Positions 35,416-47,000 of a stretch of 64,000 bases of DNA are shown here, one piece after another. The stretch spans positions 9,689,501-9,753,500 of the forward strand of contig JAFEKX020000001.1 in NCBI GenBank assembly GCA_016893485.2, read 5' to 3'. This stretch comes from Streptomyces sp. P3. Lineage in GTDB: Bacteria > Actinomycetota > Actinomycetes > Streptomycetales > Streptomycetaceae. A program made the translations under genes and the position numbers. Each line of letters starts with the position of its first letter. Position 1 is the stretch's first letter. Under the pieces are notes generated by a model. The model saw only the letters and a list, made by a program, of their open reading frames with translations, was not told where the DNA came from and ran no database searches.

Positions 35416-36780
35416 ATGGACTCTTTGGCTGATGCTCTGCTGAACGGAGCCGGCGCGGAGACCCTGGAGCGGGCACCCCTCCCGGAGGACTACCTCGCCG
35501 TGCACACCCGCCGCGAGGACGTCGACATGTTCGGAGACGACGCCGACAAAGACGTACGCCGCTCGCTCCACGTGGGCCGGGTGCCGATGCCGGAGCTGGC
35601 CCCCGACGAGGTGCTCGTCGCGGTCATGGCCAGCTCCATCAACTACAACACCGTCTGGTCCGCGACCTTCGAGCCGGTGTCCACCTTCGGGTTCCTGCAG
35701 AAGCTGGGCGCGCAGGGCGGCTGGGCCGAACGCCACGACCAGCCCTACCACGTGCTCGGCTCCGGACGCCGCAGGCGTCATCGTCCGGGTGGGCGCCGGG
35801 GTGCGCCGCTGGCGGGCCGGAGACCATGTCACCGTCAGCTGCGTGCAGGTCGACGACCAGGAGCCGGCCACCCACGCCGACGGCATGCTCGGCGCCGAGC
35901 AGCGTATCTGGGGATACGAGACCAACTTCGGCGGGCTCGCCCACTACACCGTCGTACGGGCCAGTCAGTTGCTCACCAAGCCCACCCATCTGACGTGGGA
36001 GGAGTCGGCGAGCACGATGCTGACCGCCGCCACCGCCTACCGCATGCTGATCAGCGACCGCGGCGCCCGCATCAAGCAGGGCGACATCGTTCTGATCTGG
36101 GGCGCCACCGGCGGACTCGGTGGCTTCGCCGTCCAGTTGGTCAAGAACGCCGGTGGCATCCCGGTCGGCGTAGTCAGCTCCGAGGCCAAGGCCCGGCTGC
36201 TGCGCGGACTCGGCTGCGACGTCATCATTAACCGCGAGGAGATCGGACTCGGCAGGAACGAGGAACTCACCCCGAGCGCGCCGCCGAACTCGGCCGCAGG
36301 CTCGGCCGGGTCATCCGCAGGGAGACCGGCGAGGACCCGCACGTCGTTTTCGACTTCATCGGCGAGGCCACGTTCCCGCTGTCGGTGTTCGTCGTGCGAC
36401 GCGGCGGCACGGTGGTCACCTGTGGCTCCAGCACCGGTTACTGGCACCGGTACGACAACCGCTACCTGTGGATGAACCTCAAGCGGATCATCGGCAGCCA
36501 CGCCGCCAACCTCCAGGAGCAGTGGGAGTGCAACCGGCTGTTCCAGCTCGGAAAGCTGGTGCCGATCCTCTCCGAGGTCCGTCCCCTCACCGAGGCTGCT
36601 GAGGCCGCCCGGCTCGTGCAGAACAACCGGCACATCGGAAAGGTCGGCGTACTCGCCCTGGCTCCCGAAACCGGCTTCGGCGTCACCGACCCCGAACTGC
36701 GCGAACGGATCGGCGCCCAGACGCTCAACCCGCTGCGCGACCTGTCGCAGCAGACCCGAACACCGGCGCTGGCCGGCTGA
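35416..36780 (+). CDS. ccr: Crotonyl-CoA carboxylase/reductase, frameshifted
   Basis: ATG 35416 has AAGGA five bases upstream. Three frames join: MDSLADALLNGAGAETLERA, VLVAVMASSINYNTVWSATF and FLQKLGAQGGWAERHDQPYH; then VGAGVRRWRAGDHVTVSC, MLGAEQRIWGYETNFGGLAH and IWGATGGLGGFAVQLVKNAG (NADPH loop); then VVRRGGTVVTCGSSTGY and DNRYLWMNLKRIIGSHAANL. The switches are at 35764-35765 (one G extra) and the C run 36270-36273 (one short). Length and blocks are those of the medium-chain reductase that turns 2-enoyl-CoA plus CO2 into alkylmalonyl-CoA. It leads a cassette with KAS III-like and hydroxyacyl-CoA dehydrogenase genes, so it should make the unusual PKS extender rather than serve general metabolism. 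Confidence 0.92.
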
Positions 36781-36803
36781 CGCACGCGGGAGACGTGACT
36801 GCC

Positions 36804-37802
36804 ATGGTGAACCAAGCGATAGGCATCCTCGGAACAGGCTCGTACCTGCCCAAGGACGAGGTCAGCAACGAGGAGGTGGCACGCCGGGCCGGAGTGACCG
36901 CCGAGTGGATCGAGCGCAAGACCCAGATCCGTTCCCGTCGCTACGCGGCGCCCGACGAGGCCACGTCGGACCTCGGTATCAAGGCCGCCGAAAAGGCAAT
37001 GCAGCAGGCGGACCTCGCCCCCGACCAACTCGACTACCTCGTCGTCTCCACCTCCACCGGAGACTTCCCGCAGCCCCCGACCTCCTGTCTCATCCAGCAC
37101 CGGCTCGGCGCCTACGGCGCGGCCTGCCTCGACGTCAACGTCGTGTGCAGCGGCTTCGTCTACGCCCTTGAGATCGCCCGCAATCTCCTCGCGGCCCGGC
37201 CCGGTGCGCACGCGCTGGTGGTCGCCGCCGACGTCTACTCCCGGATCCTGGACCTCACCGACCGCAAGACCGCCGTGCTTTTCGCCGACGGAGCCGGCGC
37301 GGCCGTTCTGGGCACCGTCCCCGAGCCGTACGGGATCCTCGACACCGATCTGGTCAGCCGGGGCGACGCGCACGCCCTCATCCGCGTCGAGGCCGGCGGC
37401 AGCCGCCGGCCCGCCTCCGCGGAGACGCTCGCTGACGGCGGCCACCACTTCCGCATGGACGGCCGCGGCGTACGCGACTTCGTCGCCGAGAACGTCCCCG
37501 GGGCCCTGCGCGGCATCGTCGACCGCGCCGGGTTCGCGATGACCGACATCGACCACTTCGTGCCCCACCAGGCCAACGGTGTGATGCTCACGGACCTGGT
37601 TGAGGTCAGCGGACTCGGCGGGGCGACCACCCACCGTACGCTGGAACGTTTTGGCAATGTGGGCAGTGCCTCCGTGCCGGTCGCCCTCGACGACGCCAAC
37701 CGCTCCGGGGCGCTGCGGGACGGCGACCTGGTGCTCATGGCCGGGTTCGGCGGCGGCATGGCGATGGGCACCACCCTGATGCGCTGGGCGGTGACGGCAT
37801 GA
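36804..37802 (+). CDS. KAS III (FabH-like) ketoacyl synthase
   Basis: About 332 residues; either ATG 36804 or the GTG at 36795 can start it. IGILGTGSYLPKDEVSNEEV opens the fold. The active-site Cys is in CLDVNVVCSGFVYALEIARN, the His in DIDHFVPHQANGVMLTDLVE, and the Asn in FGNVGSASVPVALDDANRSG. Such enzymes start chains by joining an acyl-CoA to malonyl-ACP or malonyl-CoA. Between a crotonyl-CoA carboxylase/reductase gene and a 3-hydroxyacyl-CoA dehydrogenase gene, it most likely builds the beta-ketoacyl precursor of the extender unit, as in cassettes for branched or longer alkylmalonyl units. The acyl substrate is not readable from sequence. The frame is intact. Confidence 0.92.
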   Translation: MVNQAIGILGTGSYLPKDEVSNEEVARRAGVTAEWIERKTQIRSRRYAAPDEATSDLGIKAAEKAMQQADLAPDQLDYLVVSTSTGDFPQPPTSCLIQHRLGAYGAACLDVNVVCSGFVYALEIARNLLAARPGAHALVVAADVYSRILDLTDRKTAVLFADGAGAAVLGTVPEPYGILDTDLVSRGDAHALIRVEAGGSRRPASAETLADGGHHFRMDGRGVRDFVAENVPGALRGIVDRAGFAMTDIDHFVPHQANGVMLTDLVEVSGLGGATTHRTLERFGNVGSASVPVALDDANRSGALRDGDLVLMAGFGGGMAMGTTLMRWAVTA

Positions 37803-38701
37803 CCAGCCCCGCACCCACCACCGCACTTCCCTCCGTCCGGCACGGGAGCGCGATCGAACGGATCGGTATCGTCGGCTGCGGCACCATGGGCGCCGGCATC
37901 GCGGAGATAGGCGCTCGGGCCGGGCTCGACGTCCGGGTCGCGGTCTCCTCCGACGCTTCCGCCGGGCGCGGCCGCCGCCGCATTCTCGACTCCCTCGACC
38001 GGGCCGTGGCGAAGGGACGCGTCGCAGAGGCCGACCGCGACGCCGCCCTGGACCGGATCGAGTTCACCACCGACCTGGCGGGCCTCGCCGACCGTCAGCT
38101 CGTCGTCGAATCCGTCAGGGAGGACGAGCAGGTCAAACGGGTGGTGTTCACCTTCCTGGACAAGGTCGTCTCCGATCCCGACGCGATCCTGGCGACCAAC
38201 ACCTCCTCGCTGTCCGTCGCCCGCCTCGCCCGGTCCACCGAGCGCAGCGGCCACGTCATCGGCATCCACTTCTTCAACCCCGTCCCTGCCCTGCCGCTGG
38301 TTGAGATCGTCCCCTCCGTTCTCACCAAACCGGACACCACCGAGCGCGCCACACGTTTCGCCACCGGTCTCGGCAAGACCGTCATCGAGGCACCCGACCG
38401 GGCCGGATTCGTCATCAACGCCCTGCTGTTCCCCTACCTCCTCTCCGCGATCCGAATGGTCGACACGGGCCTGGCCACCGCCGAGACCATCGACCGCGGT
38501 ATGCAGCTCGGCTGCTCGCACCCCCTCGGACCTCTTCGGCTCGCCGACCTCATCGGCCTGGACACCACGGCGGCCATCGCCGAGGCCATGTACGAGGAGA
38601 CCAAGGAAGCCCTCTACGCTCCGCCGCCGCTGCTGCTGCGGATGGTGGAGTGCGGAATCCTCGGCAAGAAATCAGGGCGGGGCTTTTACCGCTACGCCTG
38701 A
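37799..38701 (+). CDS. 3-Hydroxyacyl-CoA dehydrogenase
   Basis: An intact 300-residue product whose ATG overlaps the KAS III stop (ATGA). The NAD loop is IERIGIVGCGTMGAGIAEIG. DAILATNTSSLSVARLARST carries the conserved Asn-Thr-Ser region, GIHFFNPVPALPLVEIVPS the catalytic His, and GFVINALLFPYLLSAIRMVD with HPLGPLRLADLIGLDT forms the C-terminal helical domain, ending KSGRGFYRYA. It is of the 3-hydroxybutyryl-CoA dehydrogenase type. It should reduce the 3-ketoacyl-CoA from the KAS III-like enzyme; dehydration, by an enzyme not encoded here, would then give the enoyl-CoA used by Ccr. Confidence 0.93.
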   Translation: MTSPAPTTALPSVRHGSAIERIGIVGCGTMGAGIAEIGARAGLDVRVAVSSDASAGRGRRRILDSLDRAVAKGRVAEADRDAALDRIEFTTDLAGLADRQLVVESVREDEQVKRVVFTFLDKVVSDPDAILATNTSSLSVARLARSTERSGHVIGIHFFNPVPALPLVEIVPSVLTKPDTTERATRFATGLGKTVIEAPDRAGFVINALLFPYLLSAIRMVDTGLATAETIDRGMQLGCSHPLGPLRLADLIGLDTTAAIAEAMYEETKEALYAPPPLLLRMVECGILGKKSGRGFYRYA

Positions 38702-38906
38702 ACGCTGATCGTCGGCCGTCTTCTGCCAAATTTGGGTTTTCACCTTTCGCCATGACGGCCCCGGGCGCCCCTGCCCGGACATCCCCGACGGCTGCCATTC
38801 CTCACCCTCACGCCCGAAAGGCCCGCTTCCCCTGCCCGGCGGCGACCCGTATCGGTATCCACAATGCCCCGGCCCCGCAGACCACCCGTATTCCGGAAGG
38901 AAGAGA

Positions 38907-41900
38907 ATGTCCCTCGAAACCGAGGTCGGAAAGACCGTCCGGCACGACCTCCCGCGCGATGCGGTGGCTGTCGTCGGAATGTCCTGCCGGTTCCCCGGCG
39001 CCGACGACCTGGACGCCTTCTGGCAGCTTCTGCGCGACGGCCGTGACGCCCTGTCGCAGCCGCCCGCAGACCGCACGGAACTGCACGCCAAGAACCGGGC
39101 ACCGGCCGGATACCTCGACGACGTCGCCCACTTCGACCCCGAGTTCTTCGGCATCTCCCCGCGTGAGGCCACCGGCATCGACCCGCAGCAGCGGCTCGTC
39201 CTGGAACTTGTGTGGGAAGCCCTGGAACACGCCGGAATCGTCCCAGGCACGCTGCACGGCACCCACACCGGTGTCGTCGTGGGTGCGATGTGGGATGAGT
39301 ACGCCAAGCTTGCCCACGAACGCGGCGCCGACGCCACTACCCACTCCACGATCACCGGGGTCAGCCGTGGCGCGATCGCCAACCGCGTCTCCTACACCCT
39401 GGGCCTGCGGGGCCCCTCCCTCGTGGTCGACACCGCACAGTCGTCGTCCCTCGTCGCCGTCCAGCTGGCCTGCGAACAACTCGTACGCGGCGACGCCGAG
39501 TTCGTCCTGGCAGGCGGGGTCAGCCTCAACCTCACCCCGGAAAGCTTCACCGTCGCCGAGAAGTTCGGCGCCCTTTCCCGCAGGGCCGGGCCTTCACCTT
39601 CGACGAGCGCGCCGACGGCTACGTCCGCGGAGAAGGCGCCGGCATCGTCGCCCTGAAACTGCTCAGCCGGGCCATCGAGGACGGCGACGTCATCCACGGC
39701 GTCATCCGCGGCGGCGCCGTCAACAACGACGGAGGCGGCACCACCCTCACCGCACCCAGCGCCGAGGCCCAGCAGGACCTGCTGCGCCGTGCCTACGACC
39801 GCACGGCTGTCGACCCCGCCGACGTGCGGTTCGTCGAACTCCACGGCACCGGGACCCGCGTCGGCGACCCCGTCGAGGCAGCCGCCCTGGGCGAAGTCCT
39901 CGGCCGCACGCGCCGCGCCGGAAGCCCGCTGCCCGTCGGATCGGTGAAGACCAACATCGGCCACCTGGAGGGCGCGGCCGGCATCGCCGGACTCGTCAAA
40001 GCCCTGCTGTGCCTGCGCGAGGGCACCCTCGTACCGAGCCTCAACTTCCGTACGGCCCACCCCGACATCCCGCTCGACGAGCTGAACCTCACCGTCAACA
40101 CCGATCTGCTGACCCTGCCCGACGGCGCAGTGCTCGCAGGGGTCAGCTCCTTCGGCATGACCGGCACCAACTGCCATCTCGTCCTGTCCCGTTGGCAGCC
40201 CGAGCCGGCACCCGCGCTCGCCGCGCAGGACAGCCCCGGATCCGTCCTGCCCTTCGCGCTGTCGGGCCGGACCGAGCAAGCGTTGCGGGACCAGGCGGCC
40301 CGCCTGCGCGAACACCTCGCCGACCGGCCCGGGACGCCGCTCGTGGACGTGGCGTACTCGCTCGCCACCACCCGCACCCGGTTCACGCACCGCAAGGTCC
40401 TTCTGGCCGACAGCCACGACGAACTCCTCGGTGCGCTTGAGGCGTTGACACGGACCGCACCCCTGACGCAAGCAGTTCGACCCGTGAGCGCCAAGGTGGG
40501 TGGGACGGCGTTCTTGTTCACGGGTCAGGGAGTCAGCGGGTTGGTATGGGGCGGGAGTTGTATGGCTCGTTCCCGGTGTTCGCTGCCGTGCTGGATGAGG
40601 TGTGTGGGGAGCTGGAGGGGTATCTGGAGCGTCCGTTGAAGGACGTCATGTTCTCCGAAGATCCGGGTGGGTTGCTGGATCGGACGTTGTTTACGCAGTG
40701 TGCGTTGTTTGCGTTCGAGGTGGCGTTGGCGCGGTTGTGGGAGAGCTGGGGTGTGCGGCCGGATTATGTGGCCGGGCATTCGGTGGGTGAGCTGGCTGCG
40801 GCGCACATTGCAGGGGTGTGGTCGCTGGCGGATGCGTGCCGTTTGGTGGCGGCGCGGGGCCGGTTGATGGCAGGGCCTGCCGGCGGGTGGGGCGATGGTG
40901 TCGGTGCAGGCGTCGGAGGCGGAGGTGCTGTCGACGCTGCGGGCAGGGGTGTCGGTGGCGGCGTTGAACGGGCCGGTGTCCACGGTGATCGCCGGGGATG
41001 AGGATGCGGTGCTGGAGGTGGCCGGGCATTGGCGGGCGTTGGGGCGTAAGACGAAGCGGCTGCAGGTTTCCCATGCTTTTCATTCGCATCGGATGGAGCC
41101 GATGCTGGCCGAGTTCCGTCAGGTCGCGGAGCAGTTGTCGTATGCGGCGCCGGTGGTTCCGGTGGTTTCCAATCTGACTGGCCGCACGGCGGCCGTGGAG
41201 GAGATCACTTCGGCCGAGTACTGGGTGCGTCATGTCCGCGAGGCCGTCCGGTTCGCGGACGGTATCGGTGAGCTGAACACCCTGGGTGTTTCCACGTATC
41301 TGGAGATCGGCCCGGACGCCGTACTCACGGCCATGGCCCGCGACACACTCCCCGCCGACGCCAAGGCGACCGTCGTGCCGTCCACGCGGCGTGGCAAAAG
41401 CGAAGTGCGCGTACTGCTCGGAGCCGTGGGGAGCTGCACGCCACCGCGTCGGCCGAGCCGGACTGGAGAGTAGTGCTGAACGCCGCGGGTGGCCGTGCCG
41501 GACGCCGCGTCGCCTTGCCGACCTATCCCTTTCAGCGGTCCAGGTACTGGCTGTCAGCCCCCGTCCAGAAGAGGGAGGACGTCGGCGCTGCGGGGCTGGA
41601 CGCCGTAGCGCATCCGATGCTGCGGGCCGTCGTGGAGCGGGCCGAAGGACATGAACTCCTGCTCACAGGACGGCTGTCGGCACAGGATCCAGCCGCACCG
41701 CTGGACCGCACGTTCCCGGACACACCGCTGGTCTCGGCCTCGGCGTTCGCCGAACTGGCGCTGCAGGCAGGGCTGATCGCCGGAGTCGAGCGAGTGGAGC
41801 GGCTCACCGTCTGCGCGCCGCTGGTGCTGCCCGACGACGGTGCCGTACAGCTCCAGGTCGTCGTCGGCCAGGCGGACGAGGCCGGCCGACGTGCGGTCGA

Positions 41901-44085
41901 ACTGCATGCTCGCCCGGAGGACGCCGGCCGGAGCGCAGGCTGGACCCGTCACGCCCACGGCACGCTGGCGCCCGCGACCGACAGCGCGGAGACGGGCCTC
42001 GACGGCCCGGAGCAGCAGGAGATCTGGCCGCCGCGCGACGCCACCCCCTCGCCGTGATCACCGGGGTGCGGGCCGCCTGGCGCCGCGGTGCCGAGACGTT
42101 CGCCGAGGTCGTGGTGGATGAGGAGCAGACCGAGGAGGCTCATCGCTGCGGGCTGCACCCCGCGCTCGTGGACGCCGCGCTGCGACTGCTCGCCGCGCAC
42201 GACGCACCGGCCGGTTCCGTGCGCCCGGCTCAGCCGGTCGAATGGCGCGGCCTGCGGCTGCACGCCACCGGCGCGCACGCCCTACGGGTGCGGATCAGCC
42301 CGGCCGGGAGCGACGCCGTCTCCCTCACCTTCACCGACGGCTCGGGCCGGCCGGTCGCGGACGTCGCCTCCCTGACCGTAGGGCCGGTCGACGACGAGCA
42401 GTTGGGCGCTGCCCGTGCGGCCGTACGTGACGACCTGCACCGCCTGGACTGGCGGCCCGCCGACGGGCATGCCGCGCACCGCCATCGCTGCCCGCAGGGC
42501 CGGGTCGTGCTCGTCGGCGCCGATGTGCTCGGACTGTCGGCCGCGCTGACCACCGCCACCAACGGCGTCCGGCTGCACCCGGACGCCGCCGGATTCACCG
42601 AGGCGTGCAACGACGACGTTCCTGATCTGGTGCTTCTGTCGTGCCCCGGCTCGGCGGCCGACAACGCCGCCGATGTTACGTCGGCGGTGATGGACCGGAT
42701 CGCCGGAACACTCGACGCCTGGCTGGCCGACCCGCGGTTGGACGGCACCCGGTTCACCCTGATCACTCGCGGTGCCGTGGCGGCCGGACCACGGGACCAG
42801 GCGCCTGATCCGGCGGCCGCGGCCGTCCGTGGCCTGGTGCGCTCCCTTCAGCGGCAACACCCTGAGCGCATCACCCTGGTGGATGTCGCGGCCGGCAAGG
42901 AATCGCTGCAGGGCCTGCCCGCCGCACTCGCCTCGCCGGAGCCCGAGATTGCGCTGCGCGGCGGGGTGCCTCTGGTGCCACGCCTGGTGCGGGCCGTTCC
43001 GCCGGTGAGCCCCGTACCGGTGTGGGAGACCGGTGGCAGCGTGCTGCTGACCGGCGGCACCGACGCGCGCGTCACCGCCCTCGCCCGGCACCTCGTCACC
43101 GCTCACCGCGTGCGCACCGTGATGCTGGCCGCGCCCGGCGCGGACACCTCGACCGAGGTCGTGCGGCTCACCGCCGAACTCGTCGCGCTGGGCGCCGAGT
43201 TGGTGGCGGTCTCCTGCGATCCCGCCGACCCGGTCGCCGTCGCCGAGCTGCTCGAAAGGGTGCCCTCCGACCGGCCGCTGACTGCGGTGGTCCACGCCGC
43301 CTTCGCCGAAGCCAGGGCTACGACGCTCTCGACGACACTGGAACCATCGGTCCACGAACCGTCGGTGCACGAGCGCATCACCTCCGTGCTCCACCTGGAG
43401 GAACTGACCCGGCCGCTCGGGCTCTCCGCGTTCGTGCTGCTCACCTCCACCGCCGCAACCCTCGGTGGCGGCACGCCTCAGGACGCGGCGGTGGGGGCCT
43501 ACCTCGCCGCGCTCGCCGAGCGCCGTCGGACCGCCGGACTGCCCGGCCAGGCCGTGGCCTGGGGCGGGTGGAACGAGGACGCCGACGGTATGCTGCGGCC
43601 GCTGTCGGACGCGGACGCCCTCAAACTGCTCGACCTGGCGCCCAGGGTCCCCGCCGCCTTCGTCATCGCCGCCCGCGTGGACCGGGCAGCCGTGAACGCC
43701 GCCGACCCCGACACGGTCCCGGCCGCCCTGCGGGGCACCGCCCGCGCACTGCCGCCACGCGTCGCTGAACCCCTGCCCGAGCCCACCCCACCGCGCAGGG
43801 GAACGGCGGAGACGAGACACGCACCGGGCTCGCCGCACTGTCCGGCGAACAACTCCACCGTGCGCTGGAGGAACTGGTGCGCGGCACCGTCGCCACGGTG
43901 CTGGAGCTCGCCGACCCCTACGGCATCGACACCGGCCGCCCCTTCAAGGAGCTCGGATTCGACTCGCTGATGGTCGTGGAACTGCGCGACGCACTCGCCG
44001 GGGCGACCGGGCTGAACCTGCCGTCCGCGCTCGTCTTCGACCACCCCACACCGGACGCCGTGCTCAGCCACCTCAAGGAGAGACT
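38907..44085 (+). other. PKS loading module: KSQ-AT(malonyl)-DH*-KR*-ACP
   Basis: KS about 38960-40200 has Gln in place of the active-site Cys (VDTAQSSSLVAV, codon 39438-39440), the KSQ decarboxylase form. AT about 40500-41400 has GHSVGE (Ser codon 40780) and HAFH at 41072-41083, a malonyl signature, so the starter should be acetyl. A DH-like region, about 41610-42400, lacks the HxxxGxxxxP motif (DRTFPDTPLVSASAFAELAL instead). A KR-like region, about 43030-43700, has GGTDARV in the cofactor loop and TPQDAAVGAYLAAL where Tyr and Asn should be, so both domains look dead. The ACP Ser is in LGFDSLMVVEL (codon 43964-43966). Confidence 0.85.
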
Positions 44086-47000
44086 GAGTGACGGAGACGC
44101 CGGTACATCAGCCGGCGGCACCGCAGCAGCAGTTCCGATCCCGACGACCCCGGCCGACCGCGCGGACGAGTCCGGTGAACACGACGACCCCATCGTCATC
44201 ATCGGCATGAGCTGCCGCTTCCCCGGCGGGATCGGCTCGCCGGAGGACCTGTGGCGGACGGTCGCCGAAGGCCGGGACGTCATCGGCGCCTTCCCGGACG
44301 ACCGTGGCTGGGACGTGCAGGGACTCTACGATCCCGAGGGCAACGCACCTGGCAAGCACTACGTGCGGGAAGGCGGCTTCCTCGACGCGACCGGGTTCGA
44401 CGCCGGCTTCTTCGGCATCAACCCGCGTGAGGCGTTGGCCATGGACCCGCAGCAGCGGCTGTTCCTGGAGGCCTCCTGGGAAGCCGTCGAACGCGCCGGC
44501 ATCGACCCCAGGTCCCTCGCCGGCAGCCCGACCGGCATCTTCGCCGGCGCCACCTTCCAGGACTACGGCCCCCGCCTCGACGAGGGGGACCCAGGCCACC
44601 GAGGGCTACCTGATGACCGGAAGCACGCCCAGCGTTGCGTCCGGCCGGGTCGCCTACGCCCTCGGACTGGAGGGCCCCGCGATCACCATCGACACCGCCT
44701 GCTCCGCATCCCTGGTGGCCCTGCACATGGCCATCCGGTCGATCCGGGACGGCGAGTGCACCATGGCCCTGGCCGGCGGGGTGACCGTCATGTCGACGCC
44801 GGGCATCTTTGTCGAACTCACCCGCCAGCGCGCCCTGTCGGCCGACGGCCGCTGCAAGTCGTTCTCGGACGCGGCAGACGGCACGGGCTGGTCGGAAGGC
44901 GTCGGCGTCCTGCTGGTGGAGCGGTTGTCGGACGCGCGCCGTAACGGGCACCGTGTGCTGGCGGTGGTCCGGGGCAGTGCGATCAACCAGGACGGTGCCA
45001 GCAACGGTTTGACCGCCCCCAGCGGTCGCGCCCAGCAGAAGGTCATCCGCGCGGCCCTGGCATCGGCGGGGCTGACCACGGCCGACGTGGATGTGGTGGA
45101 GGCACACGGCACGGGCACGAAGCTCGGTGACCCGATCGAGGCGGGCGCGCTGCTGGCGACGTACGGACAGGACCGCCCGGCCGACCGGCCGCTTCGGCTG
45201 GGCTCCGTCAAGTCGAACATCGGCCACACCCAGGCCGCCGCGGGTGTCGCCGGCGTCATAAAGATGACGATGGCCCTGCGCGCGGGAAGGCTCCCGCGCA
45301 CGCTGCACGTGGACGCACCCTCCTCGCACGTGGACTGGACGTCCGGTGCGGTGGAACTGCTCACCGAGGAGCAGCCCTGGCCCGAGACCGGCCGTCCGCG
45401 CCGCGCGGCCGTCTCGTCCTTCGGCATCAGCGGTACGAACGCGCACGTCATCCTCGAGGAAGCGCCCACGCCCATCGAGGTTGCGGCACAGCCGGCGGAA
45501 GAACCGCGCGACGGCGAGACGGCTGTTCCCTGGCTGCTGTCGGCACGTACCGAATCTGCGTTGCGGGATCAGGCGGCGCGGCTGTTGACGCATGCCGGTA
45601 CGCATCCCGGCTCCACGGTTGACGACCTGGGTTTGTCGCTTGTGGCTTCTCGGTCTGTGTTTGAGCGGCGTGCGGTGGTGGTGGGGATGGGGCGGGCTGA
45701 ACTCCTTGCTGGTGTGGAGGGGTTGGCGCGGGGTGGTGGGGTTGCGGGTGTGGTGGCTGTGAGGGGGTGTGGTTGGTAGGCGGGTGTTTGTGTTTCCGGG
45801 TCAGGGGTCGCAGTGGGCGGGGATGGCGGTGGAGTTGCTGGATTCTTCGCCGGTGTTTGCTGCGCGGTTGGGTGTGGTGGCGGCTGCGGTGGAGCGGTTT
45901 GTGTCGTGGCGGGTGGAGGACGTGCTGCGGGGGTGGAGGGTGCCGCGTCGATGGAGCGGATCGAGGTGGTGCAGCCGGTGTTGTTCGCGGTGCATGTTGC
46001 GCTGGCGGAGTTGTGGGCTTCGTTCGGGGTGGTTGCGGATGCGGTGGTGGGCCATTCGCAGGGGGAGATCGCGGCGGCGTGTGTGGCGGGTGCGTTGAGT
46101 GTGGAGGATGCGGCGCGGTTGGTGGTGGTGCGTTCGCAGGTGTTTGCGGAGGAGTTGGTGGGGCGGGGTGCGGTGGCGTCGGTGGCGTTGTCGCGGGCCG
46201 AGGTGGAGGCCCGGATTGAGGCGGGGTTTGGGGGCCGGTTGTCGGTGGCGGGGGTGAATGGTCCGGCGCAGGTGACGGTGGCGGGTGCGGTGGGGCCGTT
46301 GGAGGAGTTGGTGGCCGCGCTGTCGGGTGAGGGGTGCGGGCGCGGGTGATTGCGGCGACGGTGGCTTCGCACAGTCCTCAGGTGGAGTCGTTGCGGGGGC
46401 GGTTGGCTGAGTTGCTGGCGTTTGTGCGGCCGCGGAAAGGCCGGGTTCCGTTGTATTCGACGGTGACCGGTGGGGTGTTGGACGGTTCGGAGCTGGATGC
46501 GTCGTATTGGTTTGAGAACTGCCGGCGTCCGGTGTTGTTCGAGCCCGCTGTCAGGGCTTTGTTGGGGACGGGTTCCGGGTGTTTGTGGAGTCCAGTGCGC
46601 ATCCGGTGCTGGTCGCGTCGGTGGCGGAGACGGCGGAGGACGCGGGTGTCGAGGTGGCGGTGTCGGGGTCGCTGCGGCGCAAGGGAGGGCGGCCGGGAGC
46701 GTTTTTGACTTCGCTGGGAACGCTGTGGGTCAAGGGTGTTGGGGTCGATTGGGCGCAGGCCTTCACCGGACGCGGCGCACAGATCGTCGATCTGCCCACC
46801 TACCCCTTCCAACACACCCACTACTGGTTGGAGACAGGCCGGCGGCTCGACCACGAGCAGGCCGCCGGTGCGCTGGGCCTCTCAACGGCCGGTCACCCCC
46901 TGCTCGGCGCGGCCGTTTCCCTCGCGGACGGCAGTGGCGCCGTCCTCACCGGGCGGCTGTCGGTCGGCAGCCACCCGTGGCTACTCGATCACGCGGCTCT

